Origin: Paracoccus chinensis
GTDB taxonomy: Bacteria > Pseudomonadota > Alphaproteobacteria > Rhodobacterales > Rhodobacteraceae
Length of the DNA: 64,000 bases
Assembly: GCF_900102885.1 (NCBI RefSeq)
Contig: NZ_FNGE01000002.1
Location: forward strand, 248,001 to 312,000
Direction: 5' to 3'
The notes beneath the pieces were generated by a model that was not told the origin of the DNA, ran no database searches, and saw only the letters and a program-made list of their open reading frames with translations. Positions 39,925 to 49,685 of the stretch are shown piece by piece. Both the position numbers and the translations under genes were made by a program. Every line of letters starts with the position of its first letter. The first letter of the stretch is position 1.

Positions 39925-40689
39925 ATGTTCGGCCTTGACCCCCAGACGCTTCTGCTTGTTTCCGCCATCACCTTCGGCGCGGGCACCATCAAGGGCGCGA
40001 TCGGCTTTGCCATGCCGATCATCCTGATGTCGGCGCTGGGCTCGTTTCTTCCCACGCAGGTGGCCTTGGGGCTGATGATCCTGCCCGTGCTGCTGACGAA
40101 TGTGCAGCAGGCGACGCGGCAGGGCATGGGCGCGGCCTGGGGAACGGCGCGCGACTATCGCTGGCATATCGCGATGGTGGCGGTGTTCATGTTCGTCTCG
40201 GCCCCCTTCGCGCGGGTGATCCCCCAGCCGCTCATGTATCTCGCGCTCGGGGTGCCGATCCTCGGCTTCGCGCTGTGGCAGCTGTCAGGCCGCCCGATGA
40301 CCCTGCCGATCCATCACCGCCGCCGGGCCGAGGTCACCAGCGGCATCATCGGCGGGCTTTACGGCGGGGTGTCCGGCATCTGGGGGCCGCCGCTGATCGT
40401 CTACCTGCTGTCCATCGGCGCCCCCAAGCTGGAACAGATCCGGGTGCAGGGCGTCGTTTTCCTTCTGGGAGGGGCCGCATTGACGGTGGCGCATCTTGCC
40501 TCGGGCGTGCTGAACGCGCAGACGCTGCCGCTGTCCCTGCTGATGGTGATCCCCGCCTTCGCCGGGATGCAGCTGGGCTTCTGGCTGCAGGACCGGATGG
40601 ACCTGGCGCAGTTCCGGCGCTGGACCCTGGTGCTGCTGGCGCTGACCTCGCTGAACCTGATCCGCCGGGGGATAGAGGTGATGTCATGA
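39925..40689 (+). CDS. TauE/SafE-family membrane permease
   Basis: The 254-residue protein has seven or eight predicted membrane helices and the TauE/SafE pattern of two related halves ([40 protein letters not shown]). Members move sulfonates, sulfite or other organic anions, and its substrate is unknown. The ATG at 39925 gives a complete first helix. The last four bases (ATGA) overlap dapE, so it is the first gene of a coupled run of four. Confidence 0.78.
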   Translation: MFGLDPQTLLLVSAITFGAGTIKGAIGFAMPIILMSALGSFLPTQVALGLMILPVLLTNVQQATRQGMGAAWGTARDYRWHIAMVAVFMFVSAPFARVIPQPLMYLALGVPILGFALWQLSGRPMTLPIHHRRRAEVTSGIIGGLYGGVSGIWGPPLIVYLLSIGAPKLEQIRVQGVVFLLGGAALTVAHLASGVLNAQTLPLSLLMVIPAFAGMQLGFWLQDRMDLAQFRRWTLVLLALTSLNLIRRGIEVMS

Positions 40690-41822
40690 CCGATCCCACC
40701 CTTCTGACCGCCCGCCTGATCCGCTGCGCCTCGGTGACGCCCGAGGCCGGCCCAGCGCTGGACCTGCTGCAGGAGGTGCTGGAACCTGCGGGGTTCGACT
40801 GCCGCCGGGTGGACCGGAACGGCGTGCCCAACCTTTACGCCCGCTGGGGCGCCAAGGGCGCGCGCAGCTTCGGCTTCAACGGCCATGTGGACGTGGTGCC
40901 CCCGGGCGATCCGGCCAGTTGGACCCATCCGCCCTTTTCCGGCGCGCTGGCGGACGGGATGATCTGGGGCCGGGGCGCCACCGACATGAAGTCGGGCGTG
41001 GCTGCCTTTGTCGCGGCGGCGGTGGATTTCGTGACCAAGACGCCCCCGGATGGCGCCGTGATCCTGACCATCACCGGCGACGAGGAAGGCCCGTCCCGCG
41101 ACGGCACCCGCGCCATCCTCGACTGGATGCGTGACGCGGGCGAGCGCATGGACGTCTGCATCGTGGGCGAGCCCTCGAACCCCGAGGCGATGGGCGAGAT
41201 GATCAAGATCGGCCGCCGGGGCAGCCTGACCGCGCAGATCACCGCCACCGGCCGCCAGGGCCATGCGGCCTATCCCCATCGCGCGCTCAATCCCCTGCAC
41301 GCGCTGGTACGGCTGCTGGGGGACCTGACCGCCCGGCCGCTGGACCAGGGAACGGCGCATTTCGACCCCTCGGGGTTGCAGGTCACGACCATCGACTGCG
41401 GCAACCCGGCCTCGAACGTCATCCCCGAACGGGCGACCGCGACCGTCAACATCCGCTTCAACGACGCGCATACCGGTGACAGCCTGACCGCCATGCTGCA
41501 CGAGCGCGCGGCGGCGGTCGAGGCCGAGACCGGCGTCCGCATCGCCCTTGCCGTCACGGTCAGCGGCGAGTCCTTCGTGACCGAGCCCGGTCCCTTCGTG
41601 GACTTGGTGGCGGGAGTCGTGACCAAGCACACCGGCCGCGTTCCGGTGCTGTCCACCTCGGGCGGCACCTCGGACGCCCGCTTCGTCAAGGACCACTGCC
41701 CGGTGGTCGAGTTCGGCCTTGTCGGCGCCTACATGCACCAGGTGGACGAGCGCGTCCCGGTCGAGCAGGTCCACCAGTTGAAAGCCATCTACCAGTCCAT
41801 CCTGCAGCGGTTTTTCCGATGA
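40686..41822 (+). CDS. dapE: Succinyl-diaminopimelate desuccinylase
   Basis: The 378-residue zinc M20-family enzyme makes LL-diaminopimelate for lysine and peptidoglycan. Motifs are [12 protein letters not shown] (first metal histidine), [14 protein letters not shown] (bridging Asp), [16 protein letters not shown] (catalytic Glu) and [17 protein letters not shown] near the end. The start at 40686 overlaps the permease stop (ATGA), and its own stop overlaps the acetyltransferase start. Confidence 0.93.
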   Translation: MTDPTLLTARLIRCASVTPEAGPALDLLQEVLEPAGFDCRRVDRNGVPNLYARWGAKGARSFGFNGHVDVVPPGDPASWTHPPFSGALADGMIWGRGATDMKSGVAAFVAAAVDFVTKTPPDGAVILTITGDEEGPSRDGTRAILDWMRDAGERMDVCIVGEPSNPEAMGEMIKIGRRGSLTAQITATGRQGHAAYPHRALNPLHALVRLLGDLTARPLDQGTAHFDPSGLQVTTIDCGNPASNVIPERATATVNIRFNDAHTGDSLTAMLHERAAAVEAETGVRIALAVTVSGESFVTEPGPFVDLVAGVVTKHTGRVPVLSTSGGTSDARFVKDHCPVVEFGLVGAYMHQVDERVPVEQVHQLKAIYQSILQRFFR

Positions 41823-42232
41823 AGATCACCGTCACCGACGATTTCCCCGCCTGCGCCGCGATCCGCCGCCGCGTCTTCATCGAGGAACAGAACGTTCCCG
41901 AGGAACTGGAACTGGACGATCTGGACGCCACTGCCGTGCACCTGCTGGCGACGCAGGACGGTCGCCCCGTCGGTACCGCCCGCCTGCTGATCGAGGGCGA
42001 AACCGCCAAGATCGGCCGCGTCGCGATCCTGCCCGAGTTGCGGGGCACGGGCGCAGGCGCGGCCCTGATGCGCGCCGCGCTGGACGAACTGCGCGCGCGC
42101 GGCGTCACCATGGCGAAACTGGGCGCGCAGACCCATGCCATCGGCTTCTACGAACGGCTGGGCTTCACCGTCTACGGCCCGGAATACGACGACGCGGGGA
42201 TCCCCCACCGCGACATGAGCCTGGCGCTGTGA
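41819..42232 (+). CDS. GNAT-family N-acetyltransferase
   Basis: The 137-residue protein is of the ElaA/YjcF-like GNAT group. It opens with [20 protein letters not shown] and has the acetyl-CoA pyrophosphate loop region [20 protein letters not shown] and [20 protein letters not shown]. Its substrate is unknown. It starts inside the dapE stop (ATGA), so it is translated from the same message. Confidence 0.82.
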   Translation: MKITVTDDFPACAAIRRRVFIEEQNVPEELELDDLDATAVHLLATQDGRPVGTARLLIEGETAKIGRVAILPELRGTGAGAALMRAALDELRARGVTMAKLGAQTHAIGFYERLGFTVYGPEYDDAGIPHRDMSLAL

Positions 42233-42239
42233 GGCGGGC

Positions 42240-42734
42240 TTGATCCGCCCCGAGCTGGTCGCCCGCTTCAGGCCCTGGCGCGAGGTGGGGGCCGCCGCGC
42301 TGACCGGCGCCTTCGGCCTCTGGGTCTTCGCACAGGGCGGGTTGTTCTTCCAGCCCCTGGGCGGGGCGATCCTCGCCTTCGCGCTTCTCTGGGGCATTGG
42401 CGCCTGGCGGCGTCGGCGCTTTGCCGTGGACATCGGAGCGCCGGGATTCGTCGAGGTCGAGGAAGGCGCGATCCGCTATTACGGCGCCCGGGCGCTGGGC
42501 GGAGAGATCGCCCTGCGCGACCTGTCCCAGATCCGTCTGATCCGGCTGGAAGGCCACGCCCATTGGCGGCTGAAGACGCGAGAGGGCGAGGCTCTGCTGA
42601 TCCCCGTCGAGGCGGCAGGGGCGGCGGCCTTGGCCGATGCCTTCGCGGCCCTGCCGGGCTTCGACCTCAGCGCGGCCGCGGCGGCCTTGGCGGCGAACGA
42701 TGCCTTTCGCGTCGTCTGGCAGCGGAAGGACTGA
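42240..42734 (+). CDS. Small membrane protein of unknown function
   Basis: The 164-residue protein has two predicted membrane helices (about 17-35 and 38-55), then a soluble PH-like beta-rich region (AIRYYGARALGGEIALRDLS, IRLIRLEGHAHWRLKTREGE). The start is TTG at 42240, after GAGGCGG, which also fits the 7-base gap to the preceding stop; no better start exists. I do not recognise a function. It ends the permease-dapE-acetyltransferase run, and a strong terminator follows. Confidence 0.6.
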   Translation: MIRPELVARFRPWREVGAAALTGAFGLWVFAQGGLFFQPLGGAILAFALLWGIGAWRRRRFAVDIGAPGFVEVEEGAIRYYGARALGGEIALRDLSQIRLIRLEGHAHWRLKTREGEALLIPVEAAGAAALADAFAALPGFDLSAAAAALAANDAFRVVWQRKD

Positions 42735-42743
42735 CGCAAAGGG

Positions 42744-42770
42744 AAAAGGCCGGGAACGCCCCGGCCTTTT
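42744..42770. terminator. Bidirectional terminator
   Basis: AAAAGGCCGGG-aacgc-CCCGGCCTTTT is a perfect hairpin with A's on one side and T's on the other. It can end transcription of both the rightward dapE run and the leftward OmpA-family gene. Confidence 0.88.
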
Positions 42771-42817
42771 CGTCTGATCCAAGTATCCAAGGGTGCAGGG
42801 GCAAGGCCCCGGTCCCG

Positions 42818-45442
42818 TCAGCTCCGCGCCAGCAGGTCCGTGATCCGGCGCACCGAGGCGCGGCGGTTGGCGCGGATGTCGCCTTCCTGCGGCACCTTCA
42901 GGAACTGCTCGCCATAACCCTGCACCACCATGTTTTCCGGCGGCACGCCGAAGAACTCGGTCAGGGCCAGGGCGACCGACTCGGCCCGGCGGTCCGACAG
43001 CGCCAGGTTCATGGCATCCGCGCCCACCGTGTCGGTATGTCCCTCGATCAGGTACATCTCCGAGGGGTTCTGCCGCACGCTGTCGGCGATCACGCGGCCC
43101 AGCGAGGCCAGCGCCTGCGCCTGGTCCGGCTTGATCGCGGCCGAGCCGGTGTCGAAGGTGATCGCCTGGATGTCCACGGGGGCGACCAGGGCGCGCACCT
43201 CGGGGATGTTGCGGATCTGGCCCAGGGTGAAGGTCCGGTCCACCTGCGTTTCGCGCCGCAGCGCCTCGCGCAGGGCGTCCTCGGACAGCTGCTGGCCGGG
43301 GGCGACCACGACCGGGCGGGCGGGCGGGGGCAGGCTCGCCACGTCCACGGGCGCGACTTGCGCCGTTTCGTCGATCAGCGCGGTGGTGGTGCCGTTCGGC
43401 TGCACCAGCGTCCGGCGCAGCACGCGCAGGTCGGCGTCGCGGATCGTCACGACCTGGCTGCCGTCCTCGCGCGTGACGATGGTCCGGGTCGAACCGTCGG
43501 CATATTCCTCGGTCTGCACGGTCGAGCCGGGACGCAGCAGCAGGGCGTTGTCGTCCTTGATGATCTCCTGGCTGCCGTCAGGCCGGGTCACGACGACGCG
43601 GTCGCCGGTGTTGAGTTCGACCTGGCGGTTGTTCGACAGAAGCTGCCCCACGGCGAGGCCCGCCAGTGCCGGAAGCACCGCCTGACGCAGCACGTTTTCC
43701 AGGTTGCTGCGGTCATCGTCCTCGTTGTCACGCGCCTCGGTCCGCGCACCGTCCGTGGTGACGGGCTGGCCGTCCGCGCCGACGACCACCGGGGCGGTCG
43801 CGCCCTGCGTTCCGCCCACCACGGGGATGTCGCCCTGGCGCAGCGCCCCGCGCACGTCGGTCAGGAAGTCCTCGGTCGCGCTGCGCGAGGTTTCCTCGGT
43901 CACCTGCCGCGTGTCCGAGGTGGTGACCGGCGCGGCCGTCTCGGCCAGCGCGGCGGCGGCCGGGGCCGCTGCCGCCGCGGCGGCCTCGCGGGCGGCGTCG
44001 GTCGGGCGTGCCTCGGCCTCGGGAACCTCGCGCGCGCCGGCGAGGGCGGCGGCAAGCTCCTCGTCGGTGGGGGCGGTCGGCGTCGCCGCCGCGCCTTCCG
44101 TGACAACCGGGGCTGCGCCTTCTGCCGCAGTGGCAGCCGTCGCGCCGGCTCCGGCCGCTGCTTCAGCCGCGGGGGCCGTTCCTTCGGAAGCGGTGCCCTC
44201 GACGATCGGGGTTGTGGCAGTGCCGTCCGTGGCGGCGCTTTCCGCTGCAGCCTGTCCGGCGGCTTCGGCCGGGCTGGTCGCCTCGGCCGCAGGTGCTGCG
44301 CCTGCGTCCCTGTCGGCACTTGCGGCCGAAGCTGCCGCGCCGCTTTCCGCGGCAGGGGCCGCGTCGGTGCTGGCCTCGCCTTCGCTGCGTTCGGCCAGCG
44401 CGCGGGCCAGGTCGGCTTCGGACGGCGCATCTGCAGCGGCCGGAGCTTCAGCCGCCGCGGCGGGCTCGCTGGTCTCGGGGGCGGCTTGCGCCTGCGGAGC
44501 AGGCGTCGGCGCCTCGGGGGACGCCGCAGCCTCTTCGGCTGCCTGCGCAGGCGTCTCGGCGGCGACGACCGGCGCCTCGGCGGGCTCGGCCGCGGCTTCC
44601 GGCTGGTCTTCCGCCGTGTCCTCAGCTGCGGCTTCGGCCGCCTGCGCGGGCGCCTCGGCGGCAGGCTCTGCCTCCACGACCGGTGCCTCGGCAGGCTCGG
44701 GCGCAGCTTCCGGCGCGGCCTCTGCCGTTTCCTCGGGGGCGGCAGCCTCGACGGCGGGCTCTTCGGCCTCGGCTGCAGGCTCTTCCGCCGCCGCCGGAGC
44801 TTCGGCCGGCGCAGCAGCCTCGGGTTCGGGCTCCGGCGCGGCCTCTGCCACGGGTTCGGGGGCGGGCGCTTCGGCGGCCGGCTCTTCGGCCACGACCGGT
44901 GCATCCGCCTCGGCCGCGGCGGCCGCAGCCGCTGCATCGGCCGCCGCTGCATCGGCGCCTGCGTTACCTTCAGCCGCAGCGTCAGGCAGTGGCACGGCAT
45001 CCGTGGCCGTCTCCCCGTCCGCCTGCGCCAGCCGCACGGGTGCGGGCAGATCGGCCTCGGACCTCGGTGCGCCGTAAAGCTTGCCATCCGCCGGCACCAG
45101 CCTGCCTTCGCCGTTCACGCGCTTCACCTGCTGCGGCGCGGGGGCGAGGATGAAGCTGCCGTCTTCGACCATCTGCACGGCGATGCCCTTGGGCGTGAAC
45201 AGGGGCGAGCCCTCGGGGCAGGGCTTCGGCGCGTTCATCAGGCAGTTCAGGTCGTCCGCCTTCAGGCCCGCGCGGATTTCCTCGTCCAGCATCCGGGCCA
45301 GTTCCGGCATGTTGCCTGCCCGCGTCTGGGCGGTTCGGGCTGCGTCGGGGGCAGGCAGGGCCTGCGCCCCGCTTACATGCGGCAGGGCCAGGCCCAGGCC
45401 CAGGGCAAGCGCGGTGGAATTGCGGAAAAAGGTGCGAGGCAT
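42818..45442 (-). CDS. OmpA-family protein with a very long Ala/Glu/Pro linker
   Basis: The 874-residue envelope protein has four parts. Residues 1-26 are a signal peptide (ALALGLGLALPHVSGAQ). A folded N-terminal part (about 27-120) has a Cys pair in NCLMNAPKPCPEG. A low-complexity linker of about 400 residues is made almost only of Ala, Glu, Pro, Val, Thr and Ser, with a degenerate PAEAPVV/PAQAAE repeat. After a strand-rich region, the C-terminal OmpA peptidoglycan-binding domain follows (ITFDTGSAAIKPDQAQAL, EGHTDTVGADAMNLALSDRR). OmpA-like domains bind diaminopimelate in the wall. The linker may span the periplasm or reach outward. The ATG at 45442 has GGAG before it. Confidence 0.8.
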   Translation of the reverse strand: MPRTFFRNSTALALGLGLALPHVSGAQALPAPDAARTAQTRAGNMPELARMLDEEIRAGLKADDLNCLMNAPKPCPEGSPLFTPKGIAVQMVEDGSFILAPAPQQVKRVNGEGRLVPADGKLYGAPRSEADLPAPVRLAQADGETATDAVPLPDAAAEGNAGADAAAADAAAAAAAAEADAPVVAEEPAAEAPAPEPVAEAAPEPEPEAAAPAEAPAAAEEPAAEAEEPAVEAAAPEETAEAAPEAAPEPAEAPVVEAEPAAEAPAQAAEAAAEDTAEDQPEAAAEPAEAPVVAAETPAQAAEEAAASPEAPTPAPQAQAAPETSEPAAAAEAPAAADAPSEADLARALAERSEGEASTDAAPAAESGAAASAASADRDAGAAPAAEATSPAEAAGQAAAESAATDGTATTPIVEGTASEGTAPAAEAAAGAGATAATAAEGAAPVVTEGAAATPTAPTDEELAAALAGAREVPEAEARPTDAAREAAAAAAAPAAAALAETAAPVTTSDTRQVTEETSRSATEDFLTDVRGALRQGDIPVVGGTQGATAPVVVGADGQPVTTDGARTEARDNEDDDRSNLENVLRQAVLPALAGLAVGQLLSNNRQVELNTGDRVVVTRPDGSQEIIKDDNALLLRPGSTVQTEEYADGSTRTIVTREDGSQVVTIRDADLRVLRRTLVQPNGTTTALIDETAQVAPVDVASLPPPARPVVVAPGQQLSEDALREALRRETQVDRTFTLGQIRNIPEVRALVAPVDIQAITFDTGSAAIKPDQAQALASLGRVIADSVRQNPSEMYLIEGHTDTVGADAMNLALSDRRAESVALALTEFFGVPPENMVVQGYGEQFLKVPQEGDIRANRRASVRRITDLLARS

Positions 45443-45594
45443 TGCGGCTCCATGTCCCGAGGCGCGGCAAGGGCGCCGCGCGGTTCCGGCCCGCAAGAGG
45501 CGGGCTGTCCGGGAATGAACCACCAAAACCCCGCCGCGTTCCCCCCACGCCTGCGTGAGGGCGGCCAAAGCCTTGTGAAAACGGCGTGATCGGG

Positions 45595-45616
45595 CGCGCC
45601 GCCCCAAGGCGGCGCG
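45595..45616 (-). terminator. Terminator-like hairpin after pyruvate carboxylase gene
   Basis: A perfect 9-bp stem CGCGCCGCC-ccaa-GGCGGCGCG begins 8 bases after the stop of the leftward pyruvate carboxylase gene. On the minus strand a TTTT follows about a dozen bases later, so termination may be partial. Confidence 0.5.
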
Positions 45617-45623
45617 GCCCTTG

Positions 45624-48600
45624 TCAGTCCAGTTCGACCAGCAGGTCCTTGGCGTCGATCTGCTGGCCGGGCGCCACATGGACGGCCTTCACGGTGGCCT
45701 CGCGGTCGGCGTGGATGCCGGTTTCCATCTTCATCGCCTCGATGGTCAGCAGCAGGTCGCCCGCGCGGACCTTGGCCCCCGCCTGCGCCGCGACCGTCGC
45801 CACCACGCCCGGCATCGGCGCGCCGAGATGGCCGGGGTTCGCCCCGTCCGCCTTGGGCCGGGCGGCGGTCACCCCCTTTGCGCCCCGGTTCGGGACGCGC
45901 ACGGTGCGGGGCTGGCCGTTCAGTTCGAAGAACACCCGGACTTCGCCCGCATCATCGGTGTCGCCGATGGTCTGCAGCCGGATCTCCAGTGTCTTGCCGG
46001 GGTCGATCTCGACGCTGATCTCCTCGCCCGGCTCCATCCCGTAGAAGAAGGCGGGCGTGGGCAGGGTGCGGACGGGGCCATAGACCTTGTGCCGTTCTGC
46101 ATAGTCGCTGAAGACCTTGGGATACATCAGCCAGCCGTTGAAGTCCTCGTTGTCGAGGTCCGTGTCCAGCTTGGCCTGCACCTCGGCGCGGGCGGCATCG
46201 AGGTCCACGGAGGGCATCAGGGCGCCCGGCCGCTCGGTGATCGGCGTCTCGCCCTTCAGGACCTTCCTTTGCAGTGCCTCGGGCCAGCCGCCGGGGGGCT
46301 GGCCGAGGTTGCCGCGCATCATGTCCACGACCGAATCCGGGAAGGCGACCTCGACCGCCGGATCCTCGACCTGCGCGCGCGTCAGTCCCTGCGCCACCAT
46401 CATCAGCGCCATGTCGCCCACGACCTTGGACGAAGGCGTGACCTTGACGATGTCGCCGAACATCCGGTTCACCTCGGCATAGGTCTCGGCCACCTGGTGC
46501 CAGCGGTCTTCCAGGCCCAAGGATCGCGCCTGTGCCTTGAGGTTGGTGAACTGCCCGCCCGGCATCTCGTGCAGATAAACCTCGGAGGCCGGGGCGCGCG
46601 AACCCGCCTCGAAGGCGCAATACTGGTCGCGCACCCGTTCCCAGTAGTTCGAGATTTCCCGGATCGCGCTGATATCCAGACCGGTGTCGCGGTCCGTCCC
46701 GTCCAGCGCCTCGACGATCGAGCCGAGGCAGGGCTGCGAGGTGCCGCCCGAGAAGGCGTCCATGGCCGCGTCCACGATGGCCACGCCCGATTCCGCCGCC
46801 GCCAGCACCGTGGCGCCCGCGATGCCGCTGGTGTCATGGGTGTGGAAGTGGATCGGCAGGCCGACCTCTTCGCGCAGCGCCCTGAACAGCACCCGCGCGG
46901 CGGCAGGTTTCAGCAGCCCCGCCATGTCCTTGACGCCGAGGATATGGGCCCCCGCGTCCCGCAGCTGCCGCCCCATGTCGACGTAATAGGCGAGGTCATA
47001 CTTGGACCGATCCGGGTCCATCAGGTCGCCGGTGTAGCAGATCGCGGCTTCGCAGAGCTTGCCCGAACCCACCACGGCGTCCATCGCCACCCGCATGTTC
47101 TCGACCCAGTTGAGCGAGTCGAAGACGCGGAAGACGTCCACGCCGGACTTCGCGGCCTGCGCGACGAAGCTCTGCACGACGTTGTCGGGATAGTTGGTGT
47201 AGCCGACCCCGTTCGAGGCGCGCAGCAGCATCTGCGTCATGATGTTGGGCATGGCCGCGCGGATGTCCCGCAGCCGCTGCCAGGGGCATTCCTGCAGGAA
47301 GCGGTAGGCCACGTCGAAGGTCGCGCCGCCCCAGCATTCGACCGAGAAGAGGCCGGGCAGGTTCGCCGCGTAAGCCGGTGCCACGCGGATCATGTCGATG
47401 GACCGCATCCGCGTCGCCAGCAGCGACTGGTGCCCGTCGCGCATGGTGGTGTCCGTCAGCAGAAGCCGCTGTTGGCGGGAAAGCCAGTCCACGACGCCCT
47501 GCGGCCCCTCGCGGTCCAGAAGCTGCCGCGTGCCCTCGGGCGGCTCCTGCCGCGGGGCAGGGGCGACGGGCAGCTTCGCCTCGGCGGGGCGCGGGCGGCC
47601 CTTGGTTTCGGGGTGCCCGTTCACGCTGATGTCGGCGAGATAGGTCAGGATCTTCGTCGCCCGGTCCTGCCGGGGCGAGAAGTCGAACAGCTCGGGCGTC
47701 GTGTCGATGAACTTGGTCGTCGCCTGGTCGGACAGGAAGACCGGGTGCTTCAGCAGGTTGATGACGAAGTCGATGTTGGTCGAAACGCCCCGCACCCGGA
47801 ACTCGCGCAGCGCCCGGTCCATGCGGCGGATCGCGGCCTCGGGCGTCTGCGCCCAAGCGGTGACCTTGACCAGCAGCGAATCGTAATAGCGGGTGATGAC
47901 CGCGCCGGCATAGGCCGTGCCGCCGTCCAGCCGGATGCCGTTGCCGGTGGCCGAGCGATAGGCGGTGATGCGGCCATAGTCGGGGATGAAGTTGTTCTGT
48001 GGGTCCTCGGTCGTCACGCGGCACTGGATCGCGTGGCCGGAGAGCGTCACGTCCCCTTGCGAGGCCATGCCGGTCGCCTCGGCCAAGGTCGCGCCTTCGG
48101 CGATGCGGATCTGGGCCTGCACGATGTCGATGCCGGTGACCTCCTCGGTCACCGTATGCTCGACCTGGACGCGGGGGTTCACCTCGATGAAGTAGAACTG
48201 CTGCGAGTCCATATCCATCAGGAACTCGACCGTGCCCGCGTTGCGGTAGCCAACGGCCTGCCCGATCTTCAGCGCCAGCCCGCAGACCTCGGCCCGCTGT
48301 TCGGCGGTGAGGTAGGGCGCCGGCGCGCGTTCCACGACCTTCTGGTTGCGGCGCTGCACCGTGCAGTCGCGCTCATAGAGGTGGTAGAGCCCGCCGTGGC
48401 CGTCACCCAGCAGCTGCACCTCGACGTGGCGGGCGCGGAGGATCATCTTTTCCAGATAGCCCTCGCCGTTGCCGAAGGCGGCCTCGGCCTCGCGTCGGCC
48501 CTCGCGCACCTTCTCGGCCAGTTCGGCCGCCGACTGGATCGGACGCATCCCCCGTCCGCCGCCACCCCAACTGGCCTTCAGCATCAGCGGATAGCCGATT

Positions 48601-49052
48601 TCTTCCGCCTGCCGCGCCACCTCGGCCATGTCGTCGCCCAGGACCTCGGTCGCGGGGATCACCGGCACGCCCGCCTGTATCGCCACGCGCCGGGCCGAAG
48701 CCTTGTCGCCTAAGGCCCGCATCGTCTCGGCCGTTGGCCCGATGAAGGCGATGCCGGCGGCGGTGCAGGCGTCCACGAAGTCGGGGTTTTCCGACAGCAG
48801 CCCATAGCCCGGATGGATCGCATCCGCGCCCGAGGCTTTCGCGACCCGGATGATCTCGGGGATCGACAGGTAGGCCGCGACCGGCCCCAGCCCCTCGCCG
48901 ATGCGGTAGGCTTCGTCCGCCTTGAAGCGGTGGAGGCTCAGCTTGTCCTCCTCGGCATAGACCGCGACCGTCCGCTTGCCCATCTCGTTGGCCGCCCGCA
49001 GCACGCGGATCGCGATTTCGCCGCGGTTCGCCACAAGGATCTTCTGGAACAT
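45624..49052 (-). CDS. pyc: Pyruvate carboxylase
   Basis: The 1142-residue biotin enzyme turns pyruvate and bicarbonate into oxaloacetate, an anaplerotic step. The order is biotin carboxylase (KILVANRGEIAIRVLRAANE, ASWGGGGRGMRP, VEFLMDMDSQQFYFIEVNPR), carboxyltransferase (LLTDTTMRDGHQSLLATRMR, FHTHDTSGIAGATVLAAAES), a linking domain, and a C-terminal biotinyl domain with the biotin-bearing lysine in IEAMKMETGI. The length is normal (about 1150). I start at the ATG at 49052; a GTG two codons upstream is also open. Confidence 0.95.
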   Translation of the reverse strand: MFQKILVANRGEIAIRVLRAANEMGKRTVAVYAEEDKLSLHRFKADEAYRIGEGLGPVAAYLSIPEIIRVAKASGADAIHPGYGLLSENPDFVDACTAAGIAFIGPTAETMRALGDKASARRVAIQAGVPVIPATEVLGDDMAEVARQAEEIGYPLMLKASWGGGGRGMRPIQSAAELAEKVREGRREAEAAFGNGEGYLEKMILRARHVEVQLLGDGHGGLYHLYERDCTVQRRNQKVVERAPAPYLTAEQRAEVCGLALKIGQAVGYRNAGTVEFLMDMDSQQFYFIEVNPRVQVEHTVTEEVTGIDIVQAQIRIAEGATLAEATGMASQGDVTLSGHAIQCRVTTEDPQNNFIPDYGRITAYRSATGNGIRLDGGTAYAGAVITRYYDSLLVKVTAWAQTPEAAIRRMDRALREFRVRGVSTNIDFVINLLKHPVFLSDQATTKFIDTTPELFDFSPRQDRATKILTYLADISVNGHPETKGRPRPAEAKLPVAPAPRQEPPEGTRQLLDREGPQGVVDWLSRQQRLLLTDTTMRDGHQSLLATRMRSIDMIRVAPAYAANLPGLFSVECWGGATFDVAYRFLQECPWQRLRDIRAAMPNIMTQMLLRASNGVGYTNYPDNVVQSFVAQAAKSGVDVFRVFDSLNWVENMRVAMDAVVGSGKLCEAAICYTGDLMDPDRSKYDLAYYVDMGRQLRDAGAHILGVKDMAGLLKPAAARVLFRALREEVGLPIHFHTHDTSGIAGATVLAAAESGVAIVDAAMDAFSGGTSQPCLGSIVEALDGTDRDTGLDISAIREISNYWERVRDQYCAFEAGSRAPASEVYLHEMPGGQFTNLKAQARSLGLEDRWHQVAETYAEVNRMFGDIVKVTPSSKVVGDMALMMVAQGLTRAQVEDPAVEVAFPDSVVDMMRGNLGQPPGGWPEALQRKVLKGETPITERPGALMPSVDLDAARAEVQAKLDTDLDNEDFNGWLMYPKVFSDYAERHKVYGPVRTLPTPAFFYGMEPGEEISVEIDPGKTLEIRLQTIGDTDDAGEVRVFFELNGQPRTVRVPNRGAKGVTAARPKADGANPGHLGAPMPGVVATVAAQAGAKVRAGDLLLTIEAMKMETGIHADREATVKAVHVAPGQQIDAKDLLVELD

Positions 49053-49121
49053 CTGCACCCCCGGAGGATTTGGGGCGAACCTTTCAGCAGGCGTCCGGCG
49101 AGTGCAAGCGCGACGATGGGC

Positions 49122-49568
49122 TCAGCGCCGCGCGGCGAAGAAATGGCGCAGAAGCTCGGCCGCGGGTTCGGCAGCGATGCCCTCGTAGACCTCGGGACGG
49201 TGGTGGCATTGCGGATGGTCGAAGACCCGCGCGCCGTGCGCGACACCCCCCATGCGCGGGTCGGCGGCGCCGTAATACAGCACGGCGATCCGCGCGGCGG
49301 AAATGGCGGCGGCGCACATGGGGCAGGGTTCGAGCGTGACCCACAGCCGGTGGCCGGGCAGGCGTTCCGATCCGGCCGCCGCACAGGCCGCGCGGATGGT
49401 GAGGATCTCGGCATGGGCCGTGGGGTCTGACAACTCGCGCGTGCGGTTTCCCGCTGCGGCGACGACCCGGCCCGCCGGGTCGGTCAGGACGGCGCCGACA
49501 GGCACCTCGCCCCGGTCGGCGGCGGCGCGGGCTTCGCTCAGGGCGGCATCCATGTGGCTGCGGAACAT
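49122..49568 (-). CDS. tadA: tRNA adenosine(34) deaminase TadA
   Basis: The 148-residue zinc deaminase converts A34 to inosine in tRNA-Arg(ACG). The zinc and proton-shuttle motif is PTAHAEILTIRAA (His, catalytic Glu), and the cysteine pair is LEPCPMCAAAISAARI. The ending (HRPEVYEGIAAEPAAELLRH) matches TadA. Alternative starts at 49568 and 49553 differ by five residues. The gene is divergent from the pseudouridine synthase gene. Confidence 0.9.
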   Translation of the reverse strand: MFRSHMDAALSEARAAADRGEVPVGAVLTDPAGRVVAAAGNRTRELSDPTAHAEILTIRAACAAAGSERLPGHRLWVTLEPCPMCAAAISAARIAVLYYGAADPRMGGVAHGARVFDHPQCHHRPEVYEGIAAEPAAELLRHFFAARR

Positions 49569-49685
49569 GGGGCGGGGATGCCGTGACGCGGGTCCGGGCG
49601 CAAGAACCGCTTTCACCCGAGCAGCGTTGGGTCTAGACCCGGCGCCTTGCCGCCACACCACCGCAGCGATGCGCAGGAGATCGCA

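Noticed and set aside
42563..45589. Open frame of 1008 codons opposite the OmpA-family gene, very Gly/Arg-rich
   Set aside because: It is the reverse reading of the Ala/Glu/Pro linker codons; no start signal or domain supports it.
45621..48713. Open frame of 1030 codons antisense to pyruvate carboxylase
   Set aside because: It mirrors a conserved gene on the other strand, has no recognisable domains and is His/Arg/Gly/Asp-biased as expected of a shadow frame.
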